Assembly (NCBI GenBank): GCA_012959465.1
Contig: DUDC01000163.1
Location: 21,498 to 85,497 of the forward strand
Source: Planctomycetaceae bacterium
GTDB taxonomy: Bacteria > Planctomycetota > Planctomycetia > Pirellulales > Pirellulaceae
Reading direction: 5' to 3'
DNA: 64,000 bases
The number at the start of each line of letters is the position of its first letter. The first letter of the stretch is position 1. A program made the position numbers and the translations under genes. The notes beneath the pieces were generated by a model. That model worked only from the letters and a program-made list of their open reading frames with translations, searched no databases and had not been told where the DNA came from. Positions 17,600-27,517 of this stretch are shown piece by piece.

Positions 17600-18238
17600 T
17601 CAGGAAGATGATTCACTGTCGTCATCATCATCGTCGCTGGCACGTCGGACGAGGATGTCATCCACGACGCCATATTCTTTTGCTTCTTCGGCACCCATGA
17701 AGAAATCACGGTCTGTGTCGGCGGCTATTTTTTCGACCGTTTTCCCGGTGTGTTGCGCCAGGATCTCGTTCAACATGTCACGATTGCGGAGGATCTCTTG
17801 GGCTTGAATCTCGATGTCACTCACCTGACCGTTTACGCCGCCGAAGGGTTGGTGCATCATGATCCGAGCGTGCGGTAGGCAAAACCGTTTGCCCGCTGCA
17901 CCGCCGGCTAACAGTACCGCCCCACCGCTGGCCGCTTGCCCGACACAATAGGTCGCGACCGGGCAGGCCAAGATCTGCATCGTATCGTAAATAGCAAGTG
18001 TGGCGGACACGTCACCGCCAGGTGAATTGATGTAAAAGTGGATGTCCTTGCGGCGATTTTCGCTCTGTAGGTACAGCAGCTTCATCACCACTTCATTGGC
18101 ATTTCCCGTGTAAATCTCACCCTGGAGAAACACAATGCGATTCTCTAAGAGCAAGTCTCCAAGAGTCAACTGACGTTGCTTTTGGTAACTCTGGTATGCC
18201 GTCGAGTTCATGATCGGGGTTGATAGATTGCCACTCAT
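17600..18238 (-). CDS. clpP: ATP-dependent Clp protease proteolytic subunit (first copy)
   Basis: The 212-residue product has the ClpP triad: Ser in GQAASGGAVLL, His in MMHQPFGG and Asp in TDRDFFMG. The start is the ATG preceded by GGAAG. The C-terminus carries an unusual acidic, serine-rich tail (SDDDDDDSESSS), absent from the second copy and from typical ClpP. Two different ClpP proteins in tandem may build a mixed double ring, as ClpP1P2 do in actinobacteria. The acidic tail would lie near the ATPase-docking face and could influence partner choice. Upstream is the trigger factor gene. Confidence 0.95.
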   Translation of the reverse strand: MSGNLSTPIMNSTAYQSYQKQRQLTLGDLLLENRIVFLQGEIYTGNANEVVMKLLYLQSENRRKDIHFYINSPGGDVSATLAIYDTMQILACPVATYCVGQAASGGAVLLAGGAAGKRFCLPHARIMMHQPFGGVNGQVSDIEIQAQEILRNRDMLNEILAQHTGKTVEKIAADTDRDFFMGAEEAKEYGVVDDILVRRASDDDDDDSESSS

Positions 18239-18503
18239 CTCAAGCTCTTCCTGGCGTTACGTTCTAAATGCTTCGGCATCGAGTGATTCCACGATGGCCG
18301 CGCGAAAATACAACAATACCCGATCTAAGTCGAGAGCGACTAGCCGGAATATGGACGAAGTTGTCGAGTTACCGGGTGGGCCGTTCCATGGAGGTCGAAG
18401 CAGGTAACATCCGTTTGATCTGTTTCAGACTTGTGCCAGCGGCAACACAAACTGCCCTAGGCAGGCAAAGTGCGTAGCTTCGCAGCTGACACGTGGAATC
18501 CAA

Positions 18504-19979
18504 TCAACTGCGGTCGGCCGGTTCGGCGGTATCCGCAGTATTGGCCTCAGGAATCTCTTCCTTGAGGGCCCCGGCAACCGGAACCTTCAACGCCATCACG
18601 TTGTCGGAACTGGGTCCGTCCTCATCGAGTGGCACGTCAGTGAATTCCGCCTCACCCTGAATGAGATCTATCACTTTTCGTTCGATGATCTGGTTGCGAA
18701 GCGTGTCGAGCTGACCTTGTTTTTCCATTCGTGCTCGAACACGTCGCGGATTCTCATTGTTGCTCATCGCAATCATCATGATCTCACGATCGTAATCTTC
18801 ATCGGCGGCTTCTAGTTTGTGTTCTTCGGCGATCCGCTCCAAAATAAAGTGTTCCTTTAACGCCTTTTCTGTGGAAGCCAATGTGTTTTGCCGCAAGCGG
18901 TTTAGGTGCACGTTGATGTCGGCTTCACCGAAACCACTCGATTGCAACTCCATCACAGCCCGATCCAACTCGCGCCCCGCCTGGCGCCGCAGCATGTCCG
19001 GAGGCAGTTCCCAATCCGCCGATTCGGTCAGCAATCCGGTGATCTGTTCGCGAAGCCGCTGACGCTGCTGATAGCCAATCTGGTTCTCGAGTTCGCCGCG
19101 AATCACTTCGCGGAGTTTATCTTGCCCGTCAATTCCCATGCCCTGCAGAACTTCATCGGTCAACTCAAGCGGGCTGAGCCGTTTGACCTCCCGCACGTGA
19201 ATATCGGTTGTCACCTCCACACCGCGAAGCGATTCCTTAGGTGAATCCTCGCTAACGGTGACCTTCGCCGACCGGTCGTCGCCAGCTGACGCGCCAACCA
19301 TCAGCTTCTCGAACCCAGTCAATTCCGCGTCTTCAAAACTCAATGTCTCAACAATGCGAACAACTTCCTCGGCGTATTCGGCTAGAACGGTGTCCTCGTG
19401 CGAGAATTTGAGGTCTACCCAGACGTAGTCTCCGGCCTTTGCGGGCTCATCCACTTTCTCGAGTGAACCCTGGCGGTTCTGGTAATCCTCGATCCGCTTT
19501 TCTACATCCGCATCGTTCAGTTCTTTCGTCGGCCGCTCCAGCTTTAGCCCCTTGTATTCGGGCATCTTAAAATCAGGGCGAACTTCCAAGTCAAACTCAA
19601 ACGTCAACGGCCCCTCATCGGGTATATCGATGGCGTCGAATTTAAAGTCCGGCTCGCTGATCGCCGAAAAGTCCTTCTCTTCGTTAACCTGCGTCATGCT
19701 GTCCAGGAGCAGCGAACCTTTGACTTGATCATGGACTTGGTCACGAAAACGTCCTTCGACCAACTTTCGAGGCGCCCGTCCGGGACGAAACCCGGGGACC
19801 TCAGCCTTTGGCAACAATTCGTCGTAGGCCTCATCCAAGTAGCGATCAACGTCCTCACGGGCCACCGTGACGGTGACATGGCGTTGACAAGCACTGGGTT
19901 CTTCTACCTGGATCTCAAGGCTCAGTTTGGCCTTTTCGTCTTGGTCCACCGCATCGTCATTGGTTGTGTCAGAAGCCAT
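18504..19979 (-). CDS. tig: Trigger factor (ribosome-associated chaperone)
   Basis: The start chosen is the ATG before ASDTTNDDA, because the upstream open codons overlap the tRNA gene. The product has 491 residues with an N-terminal ribosome-binding domain (VPGFRPGRAPRKLVEGRF, near 70), a central PPIase-like domain (residues about 165-260) and a C-terminal helical chaperone domain. It shields nascent chains at the ribosome exit. An acidic N-terminal extension of about 20 residues and a negatively charged C-terminal tail are longer than in E. coli (432 residues). The order tRNA-Gly, tig, clpP, clpP couples folding with proteolysis. Confidence 0.93.
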   Translation of the reverse strand: MASDTTNDDAVDQDEKAKLSLEIQVEEPSACQRHVTVTVAREDVDRYLDEAYDELLPKAEVPGFRPGRAPRKLVEGRFRDQVHDQVKGSLLLDSMTQVNEEKDFSAISEPDFKFDAIDIPDEGPLTFEFDLEVRPDFKMPEYKGLKLERPTKELNDADVEKRIEDYQNRQGSLEKVDEPAKAGDYVWVDLKFSHEDTVLAEYAEEVVRIVETLSFEDAELTGFEKLMVGASAGDDRSAKVTVSEDSPKESLRGVEVTTDIHVREVKRLSPLELTDEVLQGMGIDGQDKLREVIRGELENQIGYQQRQRLREQITGLLTESADWELPPDMLRRQAGRELDRAVMELQSSGFGEADINVHLNRLRQNTLASTEKALKEHFILERIAEEHKLEAADEDYDREIMMIAMSNNENPRRVRARMEKQGQLDTLRNQIIERKVIDLIQGEAEFTDVPLDEDGPSSDNVMALKVPVAGALKEEIPEANTADTAEPADRS

Positions 19980-20021
19980 CTTGCCACCAGGAGGTAAATA
20001 TGGGCCTACGTAAAAGAAAAG

Positions 20022-20094
20022 AGCGGGTGATGGGATTCGAACCCACGACAACAACGTTGGCAACGTTGTGCTCTGCCAACTGAGCTACACCCGC
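20022..20094 (-). tRNA. tRNA-Gly (anticodon GCC)
   Basis: The reverse strand folds into a full cloverleaf. The acceptor stem is GCGGGTG with CACCCGC, the D-arm contains AGCTCAGTTGGCAGAGC, and the anticodon stem CAACG/CGTTG encloses TTGCCAA, giving anticodon GCC. The T-arm carries GGTTCGAATCC. The gene is 73 bases and does not encode the 3' CCA. It lies 42 bases upstream of the trigger factor start in the same direction. Confidence 0.97.
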
Positions 20095-20398
20095 ACCCCT
20101 CACGACTCACCCTGACAAAATCAGAGGAAAATCCGCCTCATCGCAGGAGTGAGGGAAGCCTGGAGTGCGGCAAATTCGCCAGATGTTGTGAACTTGGGAT
20201 TATAAAAATGTTGGCGATGCTTGCAAGTCCACCCAAACGGGAAAAGGCTGGAATCGGCTCGAAGTCGCCACGAGAGTTTTTTTCCGTTAAGATAAACCGC
20301 TGACCGTTTGCATGTGGAAATGCGACGAACGCTGTTTAACGGCCGTCCCGCACTTTGCGTAGGCTCCCGCCCCTTGTCGCCACAAACGAGGCCGAGTT
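20095..20398. other. Divergent intergenic region between tRNA-Gly and the FHA gene
   Basis: This stretch holds no protein-like frame. It must contain the promoters of the leftward tRNA-Gly/tig unit and of the rightward FHA gene. A short T tract (TTTTTTT near 20276-20284) is visible, but no convincing promoter or hairpin. Confidence 0.5.
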
Positions 20399-20821
20399 GT
20401 GAAGGTCAAGTTGGTCGTCACGTCCGAAAGTGGTCCGGCCGCCGAATTCGAAATTTCGACGCCAGCCACCCTTGGGAGAGGAAAAGAGGTCGATCTGACC
20501 TTCCCTCACTCGCAGATTAGTCGGGAACATTGCCAAATCACCGAGGAATCGGGGAACTTGTTCATCCGCGATCTTGGATCCCTCAACGGGACTCGCGTCA
20601 ACGATCAGCCGATTAGCGAACCAACGCAAATAACCCCGGGAGATACCGTCTCGCTCGGTAAGCTGACGTTTCGTATTTTCGGCGTCCGATTGGCCAACGC
20701 CTCATCGGACTCCTGGGAGGAATCCGACGCGTTTTCGGCCGACCACCTTACCGATTACGATTTCGGGGGCGGATTATCCGACATCCTTTCTGGCGACAGT
20801 CCGTCAGATCCAGCTGGCTGA
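20399..20821 (+). CDS. FHA domain protein
   Basis: The start is GTG with GAGG seven bases upstream. The 140-residue protein is a forkhead-associated domain plus an acidic C-terminal tail. The phosphothreonine-binding loops are intact: LGRGKEVDL near residue 26, SREHC near 41, and [11 protein letters not shown] near 57. FHA domains read Thr phosphorylation made by Ser/Thr kinases such as the one near 12 kb. The tail after residue 95 is rich in Asp, Ser and Gly and is probably flexible. It lies 73 bases before the YyaL-type gene in the same direction. Confidence 0.92.
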   Translation: MKVKLVVTSESGPAAEFEISTPATLGRGKEVDLTFPHSQISREHCQITEESGNLFIRDLGSLNGTRVNDQPISEPTQITPGDTVSLGKLTFRIFGVRLANASSDSWEESDAFSADHLTDYDFGGGLSDILSGDSPSDPAG

Positions 20822-20894
20822 CGATTTACGCAGTGACGATGTCCCGCCGGGCCATTTCCACAGCCATAGCACTTCACATCGTTTCGGAACTCAA

Positions 20895-22937
20895 ATGAGA
20901 AATTTTCACCCTGCCGTGGCGCTGCTCCTGATGGCAATGTTGACGATCGGCTGCAAGAGCAAGACCGAGACGCCAAGCCCGGGGAAGCCAGTCGCTGAAA
21001 AGAGTGACGACCCGGCACCCACCGCGGAAACTCCGCCCGTGGACGAGACTCCCCCAACTCACGCTCAGGGCGGGATTGTGACCGAAAACCACTTGGCCGA
21101 CGAAACCAGCCTGTACTTGCTAATGCATGCCAAGAATCCTGTGGATTGGTACCCATGGGGCGAGGCGGCGTTCCAGAAGGCGAAGAGTGAAAAGAAAGTC
21201 ATTTTTCTCTCCATTGGATATTCCAGCTGCCACTGGTGCCACGTGATGGAACACGAATCCTTCGTCGATAAAGAGATCGCCGCATTCCTCAACAAACACT
21301 TTGTCTGCATCAAAGTCGACCGGGAAGAGCGCCCGGATGTCGACGGAATCTACATGCAATCTCTTCAGATCTTCAACCAGTTGATGCGCAACGGCCGTGG
21401 CGGAGGCTGGCCATTATCGATGTTCCTGACGCCCGAAGGACAACCGTTTTTTGGTGGCACCTATTTCCCCGCCCGGGACGGGGATCGTGGCCCGTCGTTG
21501 GGATTCCTGACGACCATCAATCGCGTCGAAGAGGCTTGGCGAACGGACCCCGAGGCAATCCGTGGCGACGCGGCAACGATCACTCGATTCGTCAAACAAG
21601 CGACCGAGGGTACACTCAACGAGCTGCAAACGGTCGACGCTGCATTTCCTGGCGTGATCTTCGAATCGCTTGAAAGGCAATTCGATTCCGAATATGGCGG
21701 GTTTTCGTTTTCAGCCGACGATCCACACCGCCCCAAATTTCCAGAACCCGCCAATCTGCTCTTTCTCATCGACCGGGCACAACGGGGTGGCGACGATTCG
21801 GCCAAGGCCGTGGAATTGCTGACCACGACCCTCGACCACATGGCGATGGGTGGAATACGCGATCACCTGGGCGGCGGCTTTCACCGGTATAGTGTCGATC
21901 GCTTCTGGCATATCCCCCACTTTGAAAAAATGCTCTACGACAACGGACAGCTTGCCAGTGTTTACGCAGAAGCCTACGCGTTGACCAAGAATCCGGCCTA
22001 CCGTCAAGTCATCGAAGAGATGATGACTTTCCTGAAACGGGAAATGGTCTCCGACGACGGGGCGTTTCTCACTGCACTCGATGCGGACTCGGAAGGCGAA
22101 GAAGGTAAATTCTATCGCTGGACGAAGGAAGAACTGGAGAGGATTATCCCCGACGAGGACGAAGAGCTCTTTTTTGCGGTCTACCGGATCGACGAGGAAC
22201 CAAATTTCGAGGGTGAATTCTACGCGCCACAATTGCCGCAGACGCTCGCCGAGATCGCTGCCACACGGAACACAACCGAGGAAGCCCTGGAGCAAAGGCT
22301 TAAACCGCTCCGGGACAAACTCTTCATCGTCCGCAGTCAACGACAGCGGCCACTGACCGATGAGAAGATCCTCACCAGCTGGAATGGTCTGATGATTCGC
22401 GGCCTAGCCGATTCTGGACGCATTTTCGACCGACCCGATTACGTCGAGATGGCAGTTCGGGCAGCCGATTTCGTCCTCGCCGAATTGCGTACTGACGAAG
22501 GCCGCTTGCAGCGAACTTACGGGAAAGGCCATGCCAAGCTAAACGCCTACCTCAACGACTACGCCTTCCTCACTTATGGCCTGATCGGACTCCATCAAGC
22601 CACGGGGGAACCACGCTGGTTGAGTGCGGCTCTTGAGATTACCGACAAACAGTTGGAGCTATTTTGGGACGAATCGGGAAAGGGATTCTTCTTCACATCC
22701 AGCGACCACGAATCACTGCTCGCCCGCGCCAAGAACCCGCACGATGGTGCGCAGCCATCCGGCAACTCGATAGCAGCAATCAACCTGCTCTATCTGGCCA
22801 AAGCGACCAACGGAGATTCGTACCGGCAATACGCCAAAGAAACGGTGGAGGCGATGGCCGGACTCACAAAGCAATTCCCAGCAGCCGCTCCACTATTGGG
22901 TGTCGCGGCCGCCGACCTGGCCGGGGAACAAGAGTAG
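20895..22937 (+). CDS. YyaL/DUF255-type thioredoxin-like lipoprotein
   Basis: The 680-residue protein starts with a lipoprotein signal (lipobox LTIGC, Cys20) and a Pro/Glu-rich linker to residue 60. A thioredoxin-like domain follows with [13 protein letters not shown] and the redox motif [14 protein letters not shown] near residues 113-126. The rest is a six-hairpin glycosidase-like barrel ([46 protein letters not shown]). This is the architecture of the YyaL/SSP411 family, whose function is unknown. Most members are cytoplasmic; export with a lipid anchor is notable, though several planctomycete and cyanobacterial members may share it. Confidence 0.9.
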   Translation: MRNFHPAVALLLMAMLTIGCKSKTETPSPGKPVAEKSDDPAPTAETPPVDETPPTHAQGGIVTENHLADETSLYLLMHAKNPVDWYPWGEAAFQKAKSEKKVIFLSIGYSSCHWCHVMEHESFVDKEIAAFLNKHFVCIKVDREERPDVDGIYMQSLQIFNQLMRNGRGGGWPLSMFLTPEGQPFFGGTYFPARDGDRGPSLGFLTTINRVEEAWRTDPEAIRGDAATITRFVKQATEGTLNELQTVDAAFPGVIFESLERQFDSEYGGFSFSADDPHRPKFPEPANLLFLIDRAQRGGDDSAKAVELLTTTLDHMAMGGIRDHLGGGFHRYSVDRFWHIPHFEKMLYDNGQLASVYAEAYALTKNPAYRQVIEEMMTFLKREMVSDDGAFLTALDADSEGEEGKFYRWTKEELERIIPDEDEELFFAVYRIDEEPNFEGEFYAPQLPQTLAEIAATRNTTEEALEQRLKPLRDKLFIVRSQRQRPLTDEKILTSWNGLMIRGLADSGRIFDRPDYVEMAVRAADFVLAELRTDEGRLQRTYGKGHAKLNAYLNDYAFLTYGLIGLHQATGEPRWLSAALEITDKQLELFWDESGKGFFFTSSDHESLLARAKNPHDGAQPSGNSIAAINLLYLAKATNGDSYRQYAKETVEAMAGLTKQFPAAAPLLGVAAADLAGEQE

Positions 22938-22964
22938 TTCGCCAGCCGCGGGAAGGGAGGTTGC

Positions 22965-23651
22965 TTACTTGAGTTCTTTGATGCGAATGTTGCGCCAAGA
23001 AACGCTGTAGGGCCCATCACCGGCGCGTATGCCATGAACTTGCAAGCCGATGAAGCCCTTTGGATGGGTCTTGTAGATCGGATCGTCGCTCAAGTTCGCA
23101 ATCAACTGCCCGTTGATCCAGGTGTGAATCCGAGGTCCCCTGGCCACCACGCGGAACTTGTTCCATTCTCCGTCCTTGAAATGCTTGTGCGGTTGAAGCC
23201 GTTCAGGAGGAGTCAACCACCCACGACCCGTTGCTTCGCCATACACGTAGCCAGCTTCGGCACCTTTGGCACCACTCGCCTCAATCTCGACCTGCGGACC
23301 GAAGACGCGACCAAATTCGGCTCCAACTTTGGGCTCTTTGGTCTTGCTGCGAATCTGCACACCAGAATTCAACCTTTCGTCGACTTTGACTTCAAACTCC
23401 AGCTCAAAGTTTCCGTACTCTTTGACCGTGCAAAGGAATGAGTTCGGACTCTTCTCGGCGGTCGTGCCGACGATTGAATCGCCGTCGACCTTGTACGTCG
23501 CCGTGCCGTTCTTTTGAATCCAACCGTTCAACGACTTGCCATCAAACAGACGAACCCAGCCATTGTCGGCCAACACGGGCTCGGCCAGACCGGTCACCAA
23601 CCCCAGCAACGCAACTCGCATCAGGGCGTTTTTCATCGTTCTGCTCATCAT
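22965..23651 (-). CDS. Secreted DUF1080 (3-keto-disaccharide hydrolase-like) protein
   Basis: The start has GGAG six bases upstream. Residues 1-29 form a signal peptide ending VLADN. The mature domain of about 200 residues is a concanavalin-like sandwich with GWVRLFDGKSLNGW near 31, the SFLCTVKEYGNFELEFEVKV strand pair, GVQIRSK, and the C-terminal GFIGLQVHG motif. DUF1080 proteins are abundant in planctomycetes; some relatives hydrolyse 3-keto sugars after oxidation by Gfo/Idh enzymes, others may only bind glycans. A Gfo/Idh gene lies three kilobases away, so a common sugar pathway is possible. Confidence 0.9.
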   Translation of the reverse strand: MMSRTMKNALMRVALLGLVTGLAEPVLADNGWVRLFDGKSLNGWIQKNGTATYKVDGDSIVGTTAEKSPNSFLCTVKEYGNFELEFEVKVDERLNSGVQIRSKTKEPKVGAEFGRVFGPQVEIEASGAKGAEAGYVYGEATGRGWLTPPERLQPHKHFKDGEWNKFRVVARGPRIHTWINGQLIANLSDDPIYKTHPKGFIGLQVHGIRAGDGPYSVSWRNIRIKELK

Positions 23652-23772
23652 TCATGTCTCCAGGCCAATGGCGGCGAACCGCCCAATTTCACGTTGTCGT
23701 TTCGTCATCCACCAGCATAGATGCGATTTGGTCTATTTTCGAGTGGGTAGTATTGGGTGAGTCCCTGACCGC

Positions 23773-24579
23773 TCAACTGAGTCGGTCGATTTCGTCGCTC
23801 CGCGGTAGATCGTCCAACGAAGAGAGCCCAAAGACCTGTAGGAACCGGCTGGTCGTGTAGTAGTGGGCGGCTGTCTTTTTTCGTCGCCTCTTTTTCGCCT
23901 TCGAGTCACCTTCGTCGCCAAGCTCTTCGTCTGGTTCGTTTTCGCGGACGAGTTGCAGGAGCTGGCGGCGAACCAGCTGTGACAATATCCCGCTGCTAGG
24001 CTTGCCTCGGATCGCCTCCAGCTCGTTTTTGCTGATCGGCTGCTTGTAGGAGACGATCGCCAGGACGTCCACGACATTTTGCGACAACTTGGCCGCCTTG
24101 ATCCGACCGTAGAATCGATCGCGGAGGGCGCTGAACTCTGGCCGTAGCTCCATCCGATATCCGGCGCCTACCGAGCGGATCTCGAACGGGCAACGATCCT
24201 CCCGATAAGCTTGGTTCAGCTCCTGAACCATCGTGTCAATCTCTGTTGGACGGACACCACGCATCAACGCCGCCACTTCTCGACTTGTCAGTGGCACGTT
24301 CTCGGGGTGTCCGACGAACAACATCGCCTCCAATATGCTGCTCGGCGAAATATCACACGCTTCGTCCGCGTCGAATGAGTCCATCTCCCAGGGCTGATCA
24401 ACGGGCTGCTCCTCCTCACTATTACGAGCGTAAGGATCCGCTCCGTCGTCGATCAACTCGGCGTAGGCCTGGCTTAGCTCCTCGAGCGACAAACCCTGCT
24501 CATCGTCGATCTCGCCAAATTGCTCGAGACCGAAATCGAGCACGTCGTCGTCGGGTTCGTTGGAGTCCGCTGCCATCAT
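23773..24579 (-). CDS. scpB: Segregation and condensation protein B
   Basis: The start is at MMAADSNEP; twelve upstream codons are also open. The 268-residue product has an acidic N-terminal 75 residues, then two winged-helix domains typical of ScpB: ILEAMLFVGHPENVPLTSREVA near 80, GYRMELRPEF near 138, LSQNVVDVLAIVSYKQPISKNELEAIRG near 162, and the C-terminal HYYTTSRFLQVFGL. ScpB bridges SMC and ScpA in the bacterial condensin. A Lys/Arg-rich insertion (KAKKRRRKKTA) follows the second winged helix. scpA is not adjacent. Confidence 0.92.
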   Translation of the reverse strand: MMAADSNEPDDDVLDFGLEQFGEIDDEQGLSLEELSQAYAELIDDGADPYARNSEEEQPVDQPWEMDSFDADEACDISPSSILEAMLFVGHPENVPLTSREVAALMRGVRPTEIDTMVQELNQAYREDRCPFEIRSVGAGYRMELRPEFSALRDRFYGRIKAAKLSQNVVDVLAIVSYKQPISKNELEAIRGKPSSGILSQLVRRQLLQLVRENEPDEELGDEGDSKAKKRRRKKTAAHYYTTSRFLQVFGLSSLDDLPRSDEIDRLS

Positions 24580-24658
24580 GCGATCTCTCTTGCTTTTGAA
24601 CCTGCCGGATGTCAAGTGGTCTGTCGTGATCGGGCCTGACCAGCCAGCCTATCGGAGA

Positions 24659-25507
24659 TCATTCCCAGTGTTGAGCATATTTTTGTTTCATAAAGGCCAA
24701 ACCATCGCGGGCTAATTGCTCTTCGCTGTCATACATTCGCCGCCAGATCTTAGTGGCTGCGGCCAACTCTGGTAGAGCCAAACCAAATGCTTCAATCATT
24801 AGCCAACCGTCGTACCCCACTTCTTTCAGCGTGGCGAAATTCTCGTCCCAGAGGACGTTGCCCGTGCCGGGCGTACTTCGATCGTTTTCGGAAATATGGA
24901 CATGAGTCAAGAGATCTGCCGTGCCCCGGATCGCTTCAGCAATTGACTTTTCTTCAATGTTCGCGTGAAAGGTGTCGTACATGACCCGACAGCTGTCGAC
25001 ATCAACTTCCTTGGCAAAGCGCGCGGCATCCGCGTGCGTGTTCAACAAATAGGTTTCGAAACGATTCAGACACTCGACACCCAGTGTGACACCGACCGTG
25101 CTGGCGTACTCGGCCACTTCACGCATGCTCTCGACGCCCCAATTCCATTCATCTTCCGTGGGCCCCGCACCGGAAAATACGCCCAATGCCGAGTGGTACG
25201 GTCCAACAAGGTGTGTGGCGCCAATCGCTTGGCAACAGTCGAGCGCTTTCTTGGTGTTGGCGACGCCTGCCGCTCGAACCGCCGAATCAGGGCTGATCGG
25301 GTTGTCTTCCTCGCCGCGAACCGTCACGGCGGTTCGTTCAAATCCCATATCACTCAGCCGATGGCCCCAAGCCACGTAATCCAAATCGTAGTTGAACAAC
25401 GGTACTTCGACACCGTCGTAGCCCATCGATTTCAACGTTTCCAAGACCGGTACCAGGTCGTCACTTAACTCTCCAGTCCACAGCAACATGTTCATTCCGA
25501 ACTTCAT
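24659..25507 (-). CDS. TIM-barrel sugar isomerase/epimerase family protein
   Basis: The start has GGAG seven bases upstream. The 282-residue protein is an AP-endonuclease-2-type TIM barrel similar to hydroxypyruvate isomerase and D-tagatose 3-epimerase. Metal and substrate elements visible are YDGVEVPLF near 29, GVECLNRFETY near 147, MYDTFHANIEE near 182, THVHISEND near 205 and WLMIEAFG near 243. It should isomerise a keto sugar using a divalent metal. It sits with a Gfo/Idh oxidoreductase and a PMI-like cupin, pointing to a carbohydrate or inositol-type pathway. Substrate unknown. Confidence 0.9.
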   Translation of the reverse strand: MKFGMNMLLWTGELSDDLVPVLETLKSMGYDGVEVPLFNYDLDYVAWGHRLSDMGFERTAVTVRGEEDNPISPDSAVRAAGVANTKKALDCCQAIGATHLVGPYHSALGVFSGAGPTEDEWNWGVESMREVAEYASTVGVTLGVECLNRFETYLLNTHADAARFAKEVDVDSCRVMYDTFHANIEEKSIAEAIRGTADLLTHVHISENDRSTPGTGNVLWDENFATLKEVGYDGWLMIEAFGLALPELAAATKIWRRMYDSEEQLARDGLAFMKQKYAQHWE

Positions 25508-25584
25508 TCGTTGACTCCTCGACTTTCAGGGACTCTTGATTTTCGTCGATTCGATGATCGAAAACAGGCAGATTTCGCGATCAT

Positions 25585-26241
25585 CTAGTCGTTTCGATTT
25601 TTCGTGAGCAGATCAGCGGCACGAGCCGTCACATCGCGACGAGCTCCCGGTAGCCAATCCACCATCTCCTCTGGCACAGCCTGCAGGCCAACTCGATTCA
25701 TGACTTGATTGACCCGCCACAGCAGTTTCTCATCCCCCAGATAATCGTACAAGAACCGCTCCAAACAAAAACGTTGGATCCAAGACTCCAACCTAACCGA
25801 CGTTTTTGTTGCGATTCGGTTGATAGCCGTGGCAACCTGGGAAACCGCAAGGCCAGACATTGACTCGTAGTAACGGTCTAATCTGTCCACGTTCAACTCG
25901 ATCAAGTGGGCGTCCAGGAGTAGCTCGACGAGGATATGACCGAGGAAACTGGGCCGCATCCCTGGGTCATCACGGCAGAGATCCCGAATCTGCACGGTGA
26001 ATGCAAGACTCAGTTCGGCGAACGCTCGTGTCTGATGGAACCAGCGATCATCGTCATGATGTAAGACGATTCCACGAGCGACCTGGGCCAGAATCTGATC
26101 CGAATCGTCAAGAAACTTTTCGGCCGTGACTCGGCGGGTCTTCATCCGCCGATCCACGACATTTAGCCAGTCCGGGGTGGCCACACCAGCCAACACATAG
26201 GGCTGATCGAGCACCTCCCTCCCGTGAGCGAAATAGTTCAT
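25585..26241 (-). CDS. Hypothetical helical protein, AcpH-like N-terminus
   Basis: The 218-residue protein is mostly alpha-helical and starts MNYFAHG, similar to the MNFLAH start of acyl carrier protein phosphodiesterases, followed by a VLAGVATPDWL segment, GIVLHHDDDRWFHQ near residue 57 and the helix LGHILVELLLDAHLI. The spaced His/Asp pairs (HHDDD, GHILVELLLDAH) could bind metal as in the HD-like AcpH/zinc-hydrolase folds. The family assignment is weak. It lies between the TIM-barrel isomerase and Gfo/Idh genes on the same strand. Confidence 0.7.
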   Translation of the reverse strand: MNYFAHGREVLDQPYVLAGVATPDWLNVVDRRMKTRRVTAEKFLDDSDQILAQVARGIVLHHDDDRWFHQTRAFAELSLAFTVQIRDLCRDDPGMRPSFLGHILVELLLDAHLIELNVDRLDRYYESMSGLAVSQVATAINRIATKTSVRLESWIQRFCLERFLYDYLGDEKLLWRVNQVMNRVGLQAVPEEMVDWLPGARRDVTARAADLLTKNRND

Positions 26242-26265
26242 CTGGCGTCACACTCGAGTGGGCAC

Positions 26266-27405
26266 CTAAATGTTGGACCAGGACCCTGACTTTGCACTCG
26301 CTAGAATCGCGTCACAGACCTTCTGCGTTTCCAATGCATCTTGGAATGTCGGACCCGCCGGGCTATCCGTGCCAACATGTGTGAGGAAATCGGCCACCGT
26401 GTGGACAAACGAATGCTCGTAGCCGATCTGCAATCCAGGAACCCACCAATTTCCCATGTAAGGTTGGTCACCGTCGCTAACGTGAATATTGCGCCAACCT
26501 CGGACGACCGAATCGTCGCCATGATCGAAATACTGTAGGCGGTGCAAGTCGTGTAAGTCCCAAGACAGTGACGCCTTTTCCCCGTTAACTTCTAGTGTGT
26601 AAAGAGCCTTGTGGCCACGAGCGTATCGAGTCGACTCAAAAATCGCCAAGGATCCGTTGGCGAAGCGAGCCAGGAACGCTGCCGCATCGTCGATGCCCAC
26701 GGGTGTCTTTTCACCAGTCTCCGCATGCACTCGTTCTTTGACAAATGTCTCGGTCATCGCGGTGACGCTGGCGATGGGGCCATTCAGCCAGATTGCCGTG
26801 TCGATACAATGAGCCAGCAGATCACCGGTCACACCACTTCCAGCCGCTTCGACATCCAAACGCCAAGTCCCGGCCCCTCCCTGCGGGACTTCCTCGGAGA
26901 TCGTCCAGTCCTGCAAGAATTGCGAGCGATAATGAAAGACTCGCCCGAGCCGACCTTCATCGATTAGCTGCTTGGCAAGCGTCACTGCCGGGCATCGACG
27001 GTAGTTGTACCAGACCAGATTCGGCACGCCCGCCTTTTCGACGGCGGCACACATTTCTTCGCCCTCGGCCACGTTCATCGCCAGTGGCTTTTCGCACATG
27101 ATCCATTTGCCGGCCTCGGCTGCGGCGATCGCAATCTCATGGTGCAAGTTATTCGGAACACAAATATCGACGGCGTCAATGTCGTCGCGTTCCAACAGTT
27201 TTCGCCAGTCAGTTTCGGTCGATTCGTAACCCCAATTGTTCGCAAATTCCTTGATCTTCTCTTCGTTGCGAGCGCAAGCGGCCTTGAGAACAGGTTTGTA
27301 GGGAAGGTCAAAAAAGTGATTGACCTTACAATATGCGTTCGTATGGGCGCGGCCCATGAAGCCATACCCAATCATGCCAATGTTCAATGGTTTGGGATCG
27401 CTCAT
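26266..27405 (-). CDS. Gfo/Idh/MocA family oxidoreductase
   Basis: The start at [10 protein letters not shown] has AGGA seven bases upstream and is followed at once by the NAD-binding loop [12 protein letters not shown]. The 379-residue product has the conserved [13 protein letters not shown] and MCEKPLAMN (residues about 75-105, EKP catalytic Lys) and a C-terminal beta-sheet domain with [12 protein letters not shown]. It oxidises or reduces a sugar or inositol using NAD(P). It has no export signal and so is cytoplasmic, unlike many secreted planctomycete members. It is in line with the PMI-like gene upstream (gap of 112 bases). Confidence 0.93.
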   Translation of the reverse strand: MSDPKPLNIGMIGYGFMGRAHTNAYCKVNHFFDLPYKPVLKAACARNEEKIKEFANNWGYESTETDWRKLLERDDIDAVDICVPNNLHHEIAIAAAEAGKWIMCEKPLAMNVAEGEEMCAAVEKAGVPNLVWYNYRRCPAVTLAKQLIDEGRLGRVFHYRSQFLQDWTISEEVPQGGAGTWRLDVEAAGSGVTGDLLAHCIDTAIWLNGPIASVTAMTETFVKERVHAETGEKTPVGIDDAAAFLARFANGSLAIFESTRYARGHKALYTLEVNGEKASLSWDLHDLHRLQYFDHGDDSVVRGWRNIHVSDGDQPYMGNWWVPGLQIGYEHSFVHTVADFLTHVGTDSPAGPTFQDALETQKVCDAILASAKSGSWSNI

Positions 27406-27517
27406 CGAAATTTCCTGACTAGCTAAGTGAGTGTAAGACGATGTCTGTCTGTAGGACGGGAGTCTGTGATCAACCGAAGATGGCAACAGTCACGTCACCA
27501 GACGACGACTGTTCTTC

